Shown: one piece after another, positions 57,141 to 64,000 of the stretch
How the letters are laid out: each line of letters starts with the position of its first letter
Position numbering within the stretch: the first letter of the stretch is position 1
Assembly: GCF_010015615.1 (NCBI RefSeq)
Contig: NW_024468939.1
Location: forward strand, 2,115,789 to 2,179,788
Length of the DNA: 64,000 nt
Direction: 5' to 3'
Origin: Cucurbitaria berberidis CBS 394.84
Taxonomy: Eukaryota > Ascomycota > Dothideomycetes > Pleosporales > Cucurbitariaceae
Made by a program: the position numbers and the translations under genes
Notes under the pieces: generated by a model
The model's database searches: none
Told to the model about the DNA's origin: nothing
The model's input: the letters and a program-made list of their open reading frames with translations, nothing else

Positions 57141-58793
57141 ATGGTTCTACCTCTTAAGGACGACTGCGATGAGTGTGTCCCGGAGTATACGCTTCATCGA
57201 AACGCGATGGAAGTCGCTATATCAGCACTTCCATTCCTCCTCACCTTCCTGATTGTCGCCATTGCAACGTCGCAGAAACTATTTCCCATCTTATCAGGCC
57301 ATGCGGTTCGCAAGGCGCATCACGATGGCACAAATCAACCTGGCTATGCCACACGCGAGAGCCCTTCGGTTTTCAAGACACTACGGCCCACGGCGCGCTC
57401 CCTCGCAAGCATCATCTTTTCTACCAACTTTGCCCTATCCGCCGTCCTAGTCGAGCTCATCCTCTGCGAGATATCGAACACCGTGAACCGTGCGACGCGA
57501 ATATTGGCTCTCAAGGTCACCCTTCCGTCGCTGCTGTTCCTCCTCGTCGTCGCAACGCCTGCCCTAGAGATACATTCGGTGATATCAGGAACCGGACTTA
57601 ATGTTGGTGGGGTGCCAAAAGGACGGCAGAGAGTAGCCTGGGCATTGGAGTTTTGCGGGATGGCGGTATGGCTTGCAGGTTTCTGGTACCTTGGGAGAGG
57701 GATGTTGGGCTCATACCTGCATGAGGAGTCGTATCTGCACGATCATACTTTCAGCGAAGGGTGCCTAGAGAGGATAGGCATAATTGGAATCAGCCTGATG
57801 GCGTCGTTAGCTGGCTTTGCGGCTATCTCTTCGCTGTGGCAGACGTTTGGTGTCAAACATCGCTTGGTAGGTGCTGCATCACTTCAACATATTGGACAGT
57901 ACTGATTATAGCAGGTTACGGAGTCTGACATTGGGCGGAAGCAAGCTGGTATACAAGCGACCAACGACATGCTCTTGGCCAAAAACAGTCGCCTCCGCGC
58001 TGTCGAGCGTAAGCTTTTGGATCATCCGCAGCCAGGTTTCATGGGCCGCGTAGTGGGCACAATACGGGGCAACCCCGATGTTCAAGAGCGAAACACGCTA
58101 CAGCTTGAGATCCAAGGTCTCGAGACGATGCGTCATACTCTCCAAAACTCCCTGACGGTCTTACAGAGCCGGCGACAGTCACAGCAACGCTCACACACTG
58201 CACACGGACGCCTGTTCAACATGGTCTCGTATGGCTTTGCGCTCTATTGCGCCTACCGTATCGCGGCTACGACGTTCACAACGCTCCGTCGTTTCTCCTC
58301 GCCAACCACCAGCTTTTCGAGTAGTGACCCGATCAACAACTTCCTGGCCCTCCTAGCGAAACACTGGGACCCCACAATCGACCGTGTAGCCTGGAGTCGT
58401 ACGATCTCGTTTCTTTTATCTGGCGTCATGCTCCTTCTCTCCTTCAACAGCGTCCTACAGACCTTCTACCTCTTCGCTCGCGTCGTTCCCGGTGTCTTAT
58501 ACCACGCCCAAACCAATTTCGCGTTGATCATCTCGCAGATCGCGGCAACGTATGTGATTAGTTCGGCGTTGCTACTTAGGAGTAACCTACCGCCTGAGAT
58601 GAAGAGCAAGATTGGCGATGCCCTGGGGGCTCCATTAGAACCAGGTTTCACAGAAAGGTGGTTTGAGGGCTGGTTTCTTACGGCTAGTGCAGCGACGATG
58701 ATGGGGCTGTGGGTAGGAAAGAAACTGAAGGGAGGTGAGTGGGATGACGATGAAGATGGGGATGGTGATATTGAGATGGGGAAGAGGAGTTGA
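57141..58793 (+). CDS. Golgi pH regulator / GPR89-type membrane protein, 534 aa
   Basis: Two exons, 57141-57866 and 57915-58793, with a 48-nt phase-0 intron (GTAGGT, ACTGAT, GCAG). Five or so membrane helices lie in the N-terminal half (I-S-A-L-P-F-L-L-T-F-L-I-V-A-I; L-K-V-T-L-P-S-L-L-F-L-L-V-V). A cytosolic coiled-coil-like loop follows (L-E-I-Q-G-L-E-T-M-R-H), then the F-N-M-V-S-Y-G-F-A-L-Y-C-A-Y-R helix. The C-terminal helices end with L-L-R-S-N-L-P and R-W-F-E-G-W-F-L. This is the GPHR/GTG (GPR89) layout: an anion channel that acidifies the Golgi in animals, described as a GPCR-type G protein in plants. The C terminus has an Asp-rich tail. Family assignment is confident; the exact function in fungi is less clear. 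Confidence 0.87.
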
Positions 58794-59415
58794 GGTATAT
58801 CACGATGTTATATTTAGCACTATATGCATACGTAGCATGAAGGTATACACGCCATGTCATCACGATCGATTCCGCGTCTCCAAGAATCTGTTACAGCTAG
58901 CCCCTGTGCCATGATGGGAAAGAGGGAGAGCGCATGTAATATCCATGCCTGATAATGCAAATGGGCAGCTCTGCATGAACGCAATATCTATCAGCAAGAT
59001 CTCAGGCTTCGTAAGCACTCAATTGACGCGCAATTAAAGAACGTTGACGTCGCTGCTGTGCAGCTGCCCGATCGAGTCGCGTCCTAAGTCTGACGTCAGT
59101 TGTAGTGGGGCATCATCTCAATGAAAAGCAACGTGGGGCGACTTTCAGACACCATCACCAACGATTGAATTCTACTTACTCGAAAACTCAAAGGTTAGTG
59201 TTGCTACAGCGGAAGAATACCTAGCAAGCGTAGCATCGCTAACAATCCCACAGAAGCACCTAAACTACACCTACCAACCAACACAACGTGAGTCCATACC
59301 ACCATACTATCATGTCCATTCCATTCCATTCCATTCCAAGCATGCACCACAATTCCTTCCTATCGCTCACCCGTCCTTCTCTCTAACTTCACCCAGCTCC
59401 AAACCAATACTCAAG
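58794..59415. other. Intergenic and 5' leader with two probable leader introns
   Basis: Two GT-AG intervals, 59194-59253 (GTTAGT, CGCTAAC, CACAG) and 59288-59396 (GTGAGT, TCTAAC, CCCAG), precede the ATG at 59416 and look like 5' UTR introns. The second contains a (CCATT)n microsatellite at about 59316-59337. Confidence 0.55.
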
Positions 59416-59631
59416 ATGTCTGCTCAACAAGGTGGCCGCCAGTCCCCCGACCCCGAGCACCAGTCGGATGCGCAGCAAGGCTCGACCTCAGACAACGTCA
59501 ACAAGCAGGGCGGCGCACCAAAGGAGGGAAACGCTGAGCAAGTCAGCGATGACCACAAGGCGGGACTGAGCTCGAACCCTACGCACCCGCTTGCGAAGCA
59601 TGCAGAGGAGACTACTAGCAAGAAGGTTTAG
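59416..59631 (+). CDS. Small hydrophilic protein of unknown function, 71 aa
   Basis: ATG at 59416 in a good context (CTCAAG-ATG), directly after two probable leader introns, which supports a real transcript. The protein is Gln/Ser/Asp/Lys-rich with no hydrophobic segment (M-S-A-Q-Q-G-G-R-Q-S-P-D-P-E at the start, L-S-S-N-P-T-H-P-L-A-K-H-A-E near the end), so it is probably disordered. Short hydrophilic proteins of this look, ending in N-P-x-x-P-L-x-x-x-A-E, are frequent in ascomycetes and sometimes stress-induced. No function can be assigned. Confidence 0.7.
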   Translation: MSAQQGGRQSPDPEHQSDAQQGSTSDNVNKQGGAPKEGNAEQVSDDHKAGLSSNPTHPLAKHAEETTSKKV

Positions 59632-60171
59632 GAGAGCTGGAAGAGCGATTCATGGAATGAGGACAGCTGTATAAGGGCAAGCGGAAGAATTGAAATTGTC
59701 TTCTGCTACGAACCTATGTCCCCAGACAGGACATTAAGAAGTTGTCTCTAGATTCAATAACATAGCCAAAATGAAGGCGATGACTTGACGTCATACACGG
59801 AATTATTTCGATTGTGAACAAACTAAGCTTGCTGTATACTTTGATGCATGACCTACGAGCATAATCGTATTAGTTGATTACTTCTAATCGAACAAAAAGA
59901 TTAAATTGTCACTCTTTGTACAATTTGATGTTCGTCGAGGGTACCCTGGGGCATTGATTCCGTAGCATTCAACCCAAGTGGCAACACTGCCCCACATACT
60001 CTCAACCACGAGTCAGTGGTTCGGCATGCCGTTTTCATTCGAGGAATTGCCCCTAGCACCGGATTTTCGGAAAATTTCCCATCCCATCTCGGCTGTAGCC
60101 CCTATTCCAACCCTCAGACCTCAATTATGATCAGGTATATGAGTTTTTCAATTCACAAATCTTTCAACTCA
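59632..60171. other. Intergenic, nothing recognised
   Basis: 3' flank of the small gene and upstream region of the tRNA gene; AT-rich after 59750. Confidence 0.45.
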
Positions 60172-60312
60172 GGGCACTTGGTCTAGGGGTATGATTGTAA
60201 GCATTGTCTACTACCCACTCAACATTATAAATTTCTAACAGTCTTTAGTTCGCTTCGCACAACTTAAATGTGAGCATGTGAAAGGTCGTGGGTTCAATTC
60301 CCACAGTGTCCA
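60172..60312 (+). tRNA. tRNA-Ala (CGC) with a canonical 37/38 intron and a 52-nt GT-AG insertion
   Basis: Acceptor 60172-60178 pairs fully with 60305-60311, including a G3-U70 wobble, the identity element of tRNA-Ala; base 73 is A. The A box at 60179-60189 and B box at 60291-60301 (GGTTCAATTCC) match consensus. The T arm 60288-60304 has five pairs, and the variable loop is five bases. The anticodon stem is 60249-60253 with 60278-60282 (one G-U), the loop starts T-T-C-G-C-A, so the anticodon is CGC. The interval 60260-60276 (17 nt) is the ordinary tRNA intron after base 37. Between base 26 (60196) and base 27 (60249) lie 52 extra bases that must be removed for the fold. Seven T's follow at once. 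Amino-acid identity rests on anticodon plus G3-U70. Confidence 0.85.
60197..60248 (+). other. Spliceosomal-intron-like insertion within the tRNA gene
   Basis: 52 nt with a GTAAGC start, a TCTAAC branch-like motif ten bases before the end, and a TTTAG end. The tRNA fold fixes its boundaries to the base, and they coincide exactly with GT and AG. Size and signals equal those of the mRNA introns in this window. Confidence 0.7.
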
Positions 60313-60319
60313 TTTTTTT
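60313..60319 (+). terminator. RNA polymerase III terminator (T7)
   Basis: Seven consecutive T's immediately after the discriminator base of the tRNA gene. Confidence 0.9.
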
Positions 60320-60959
60320 GCTAATTCTGTCAAATGTTTAGGTGTAGGTGGACAGGCTTTTTTTGCCATCGAATAGTGGATTGCTGTAGCCCAGAATTCA
60401 GTATCATGTGCGACTGTTAGGGCATTCGGCTTCGAGACATCTCACCACAGTAAGAAAAGCTAGGGTAAAAATAAACTCTCTTCGAAACCTCACAGGGCTT
60501 GAGGGAGATGCTGATGCTGGACATTGACGATAAACTTCCCTAGAGCCCCTATAAAGTCAAGGCCTGGCAGTAGAGTGGGACATGGCAGTGCTCGATCCCG
60601 AGGCTGAGCTCAGGCTTCAAGGTAGCCAGTAGGCTTCACGCCCTCAATGATGGTGCATTCATCGCAAAGATAAAACACAGACTTTTATCTACCATGCAAC
60701 TTTCATCTCTCGTTTTTCATATCCGTATCCTAGCCCATCTCTGCAACAAGAAATGAGAAGGATCCGCATACCCCCAACCCTCAAACTTTTAGTTGCTGTG
60801 CAAGTCCTACAAGTCAAAGCTCGCTCTCGTCAGTTCCAGCTCAGCTGCACATTCCACCTCATCGTCAGTCAAGCTCAGCTCGTCAGTAGTGATTTGTATG
60901 AAATCCTTCTCCCTGTACAGCAGCGGCGGGGCACGCAGGGGAATCGGGTCTTTGGCCTC
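60320..60959. other. Intergenic, nothing recognised
   Basis: Between the tRNA gene and the 3' end of the mutase gene; only short unsupported frames. Confidence 0.45.
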
Positions 60960-62882
60960 CTAAGCACCACCCGCAGCTTTGACAATCTCGGATACCTTCC
61001 TAGCAAGGTCCTCGGCCTCTGCCTTTGTGGCTGCCTCGGCGTATACGCGGACGGCGTCCTCGGTACCAGAGGCACGAGCGAAGGAGCGGCCCTGGCGGAC
61101 CTTTTGCACTTCTCTGTCGATTTGCGCTTGGACGCCGTCGGGGCTGGTGAGTTTGCGTTCCGCATCGGTGGTTTTGAAGATCCTCCTGTCGTTGACGATG
61201 ACCTTCAGCAGGCGATTGGGCAGGTCGGTGTACGTTGACAACCACTCCTGCGGTCCCCAGCGCTTGTGCGCAAGCACAACTTCCACGAGGAGGAAATCAG
61301 ACAGTGCGTCACCAACCGACTGGTTGATGAGATTGATGCACGCGCGTAGCACGTCGAGAGCTTCTTTCTCCCCCGGACTGCGGGGTTCGTGCTTCTCGAT
61401 GGTTTCAAGTGTATCGTGGGAGAAGATGACGGTGCCGTGGCCATTGGCCTCAAAGTAGACACCGATGTCGAGCTTCTCGGCAGCGTGGTGGAGGTACTTG
61501 ACTCCAGTAGCTGTGCAGTCGACCTTTAGGTGTAGAGTGTCCTCGACATACTTTGTTGCCGCGCCGTTCGCGTATGCGGTCTGCACGACTCCAATCTTGA
61601 GGTCCTCGGCCAGTCCACTGGAGCGTACTAGGTCACCGAGGAACGATGCCACCAGGGTGGCAATTCGGTCGCCGTCAAGTAGACGGAAGATGTTTTGTGA
61701 GTCCTTGAAGTAGTAGACGACGCGATCTGCGTCGCCGTCGAGCGAACAGCATCGGTCGCCCGGCCCAGTCTTCGATGATGGAGGAGCGCGCTGGTTTGTC
61801 TTGACGAAGTCGGCGCCACACTAAGCCATGCATTAGCCTCCATTGAATGTAGTATCAAGCCAAGTCCCCTTACATCGACGTTCAAACTCTCCGGCTTGAT
61901 AACATTGTCATTGACCACAACAATTTCAAGACCCTCCTCTTTTGAAGGAAGGTACTTGATTAGCTCTACCAGCTTGGGTCCACCAACACCGTTGGCGCAA
62001 TCGACCGTCAGGTGTCCAGAAGGCTTCTTTCCCCTCAAAGCGGTTTTGAAGGCTGCACCAAACTTCTCGTAGTATCCCTTCTCAGTAGGCACGCCGTATG
62101 CCTCTTTGGTCCCTTCTGTGTTCATGCATCGAACCATGTAGTGCAGCTGTGGAGTTGTCAGGAAGCCATAGTCCTTTGACTCAGCGCCTGCAGCTGTCAG
62201 ACCGTCAAGCAGGCATCCAAGCAGTCTTGACCCTGAAGCTCGGGTATCGCGAGCGACTACGACGCGGGCAGGTGTCTTGAGGTCGATCTTGTACTTGGAC
62301 GCAAGTTCGTGATAGTACTTGGAGACGTCCTCTGGAGTTGACTGATTCGCGATTTCCGTGCTTAGGACCTCCCACTCTTCCTATGTGCATGCGTTAGGCT
62401 TATTCTGTCGCTCGAGTTTGGTTTCGGCTACGTACTTGGAGCATGTTGCCCTAGACTCAAGTCAATAAATAATTCCAGAATCATGCAAGATGAGAACATA
62501 CCATTGGCTCCACCAGCTTCACGCCGTTGTCCTCAGGGGGGTTGTGCGAGGCTGTAATCATGACGCCAATCCATTTCCCTTTCAGTGCTCTTGACCGCAG
62601 GGCGGCGATTAGACCAACGCGGGTCAGAACAGAGTCAAGAACATCGCTACTTTTGTTAGCTACTTTCCGGAAGAGCGAATGTTGGGAGGCATTGGAGTAT
62701 TGGGAACGACGGTAAGGGCGGGGCAGCGAGGTAGCCTTACGCTTTGGTGCGGAACTAGACACTGGTTAGCTTGTATTCATAGCAACAGAGAGCCTTGGAC
62801 TTACTCCAGCAGTTCCGTAGGTATAGACAAGTCCCTCAGGCGCGGGATGCTTCTGTGCCGCTTCGACGATGGGATCAGCCAT
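60960..62882 (-). CDS. AGM1: Phosphoacetylglucosamine mutase, 539 aa
   Basis: Six exons: 62882-62805, 62754-62741 (14 nt), 62646-62502, 62450-62436 (15 nt), 62380-61874 and 61820-60960. The joined product reads Y-G-T-A-G-F-R-T-K-A-D at the start of domain 1. It has the phosphoserine loop I-T-A-S-H-N-P-P-E-D-N-G-V-K, the Mg site D-G-D-A-D-R, the sugar-binding F-E-A-N-G-H-G-T, and the phosphate-binding R-A-S-G-T-E-D-A-V-R-V-Y-A-E-A near the C terminus. It converts GlcNAc-6-phosphate to GlcNAc-1-phosphate for UDP-GlcNAc, the precursor of chitin, N-glycans and GPI anchors. The length equals yeast Pcm1/Agm1. The two microexons are needed to encode F-R-T-K-A and G-N-M-L-Q, so the model is well constrained. 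Confidence 0.94.
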
Positions 62883-63689
62883 GGTGAAGGTGCTCGCTCT
62901 CTCAAGATGTACGGTCAATCTCGGCTTGCAACAATATGGGCACGAGGAAGCGTGCTCGTAATGGAAAGGATATTAAGAAGAAGAGAGAAGAAGAAGAGGA
63001 GAAGGAGAGGGAGACTAAAAGTCAGCTCAAAGCGAGATATGCATAAAGATGTCCGACGTCTGAGCCTCAGCAAGAGGACCCCTCCACGCTACTCCACGCA
63101 AACCCCACTAGCAGGGATGCCGCAGGGCTGAGTGAGCGAGTATCCCTTCCGCTTTCGATGACGTTCCACTTGTACCTGGTTTATTTTAATTCCGCTCATC
63201 GACGTTCAGCCTTCAGGTGCGCTTCTCCGTCTACTACTGCACGCAATTCGAATGTCTCCGTTAGCTGCGAAGAGATGGCAAGTCATTTCGAAACCGTCTC
63301 CATTTGTTGCTCCTGCCTCGGACTGGCCAAAGTCGCCATTGCGGGGGTTGTGAGACTGTGCCTGGCGGGGCTGACCGCCTCTCCCAGTAGCCACGGGTTT
63401 GCAACGTAATGGAGCTGAGACTTCATCCTGCATATGGTCGGCTAGGTGCGGCTGAGAGAGAGCAACTTTGCTCCAAAGTTAGTTTATTAGTTTCTTCACG
63501 CAACAACTGCCATGTGGAGCACAGGTTTGGACACGAGAGAAGTGAACTCGATTGCCTCCAGCCTGGAGAAGCATCGCTACAGACTATCTGAAGAGTCGAA
63601 GAAAGTCCAGCCGTGCACAGTTACCGAATACTGATAGGACTGCTGCCAATGGACAAGGGAATATTTGAAACAAGGATACCAATCAATGC
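62883..63689. other. Intergenic, nothing recognised
   Basis: Upstream region of the mutase gene, with a purine-rich run (AAGAAG...) at 62974-63010, and the 3' flank of the edge gene. Confidence 0.45.
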
Positions 63690-64000
63690 TCAGAAGTTTG
63701 AAGGACCAAGACCAGGAAACCTTCCGAATCCGCCAGCCAGCACGCTGTGGTTGGGAACGGGACTACCAATCTCGCCATGCGCCGGAGGAGGTGCTGCTGT
63801 GTCAACAAACTTGACCTGCGAGAGACGCCCGCCAACCTCTTTGATTCCCATGGTACCACCACCGTTGCTGTGGTTGCCGTCAATAATGCCACAAGCGTCC
63901 CTAAGCTCTTCCAATGACACTGCTGGCTCTATTGGGTTCCGCAACGCCTCGACTTGGTGGTGCACTTCGTTTGCGTCAATGTAGCCATCCGCTGTCGTGT
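63690..64000 (-). CDS. 3' end of an unrecognised gene, runs off right edge
   Basis: An open frame continues from the window end to a stop at 63690, about 103 codons, with no ATG that looks like a start (the first in-frame candidate near 63965 is GTG). The visible part reads D-G-Y-I-D-A-N-E-V-H-H-Q, S-L-E-E-L-R-D-A-C-G-I-I-D, then a Gly/Pro-rich tail with H-S-V-L-A-G-G-F-G-R-F-P. No domain is recognised in this fragment. The frame could be the last exon of a larger protein. Confidence 0.5.
   Translation of the reverse strand, partial: TTADGYIDANEVHHQVEALRNPIEPAVSLEELRDACGIIDGNHSNGGGTMGIKEVGGRLSQVKFVDTAAPPPAHGEIGSPVPNHSVLAGGFGRFPGLGPSNF

Noticed and set aside
1..64000. CRISPR arrays, bacterial operons or phage genes
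   Set aside because: The window is clearly eukaryotic, with spliceosomal introns and fungal families; no regularly spaced repeats were seen.

Overview
This window is eukaryotic nuclear DNA from a filamentous ascomycete. The evidence is compact genes on both strands with 45-150 nt GT-AG introns carrying TACTGAC/TCTAAC-type branch sites, a HET-domain gene, a DUF3433 gene, a DUF6604 gene and other families typical of Pezizomycotina. Gene content and style suggest a Dothideomycete, probably Pleosporales, but that placement is inference. About 27 protein genes, one tRNA gene, one decayed gene and a few short repeats can be supported. Exon boundaries were worked out by hand from splice signals and reading frame.

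Layout. 0-6.2 kb is mostly housekeeping: a U2-snRNP SURP/CID protein (cut by the left edge), an unrecognised conserved protein, a HAD hydrolase, the dolichol-phosphate mannose synthase DPM1 and a Ser-rich protein. 6.5-16.5 kb looks accessory: an O-methyltransferase with an in-frame stop in exon 1, a HET-domain protein, a secreted BBE-type FAD oxidase, the first member of an undescribed gene family, and a relic of an MFS transporter. 17-22 kb holds two membrane-associated proteins, one of them DUF3433. 23.5-33.5 kb is dominated by three more members of the undescribed family plus a divergent neighbour that shares a C-terminal domain with one of them. 34-45 kb has ARL1, two orphan proteins, a DUF6604 protein, an aspartic-protease-like protein without the catalytic motifs, and short repeats. 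46-63 kb is again housekeeping: SR-protein kinase, GRIP-domain golgin, zuotin, a universal-stress-domain protein, a Golgi pH regulator (GPHR) homologue, a 71-residue protein, a tRNA-Ala gene and phosphoacetylglucosamine mutase. A gene of unknown type runs off the right edge.

Functional links. ARL1 and the GRIP golgin are a known GTPase/effector pair at the trans-Golgi. GPHR and DPM1 also act in the secretory pathway, and AGM1 supplies UDP-GlcNAc for chitin and N-glycans. The U2SURP-like protein and SRPK both act in splicing.

Two observations stand out. First, four genes (13971-16088, 23536-24618, 27815-29573, 31069-33510) share an uncharacterised domain with an I-W core and a phase-2 intron at the same place. 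One of them carries two copies, and the second copy lacks the intron. Second, the tRNA-Ala(CGC) gene at 60172-60312 folds well only if a 52-nt segment is removed from the 26/27 junction. That segment has exact GT and AG ends and a TCTAAC branch motif, so it looks like a spliceosomal intron inside a tRNA gene, in addition to the ordinary 37/38 tRNA intron.
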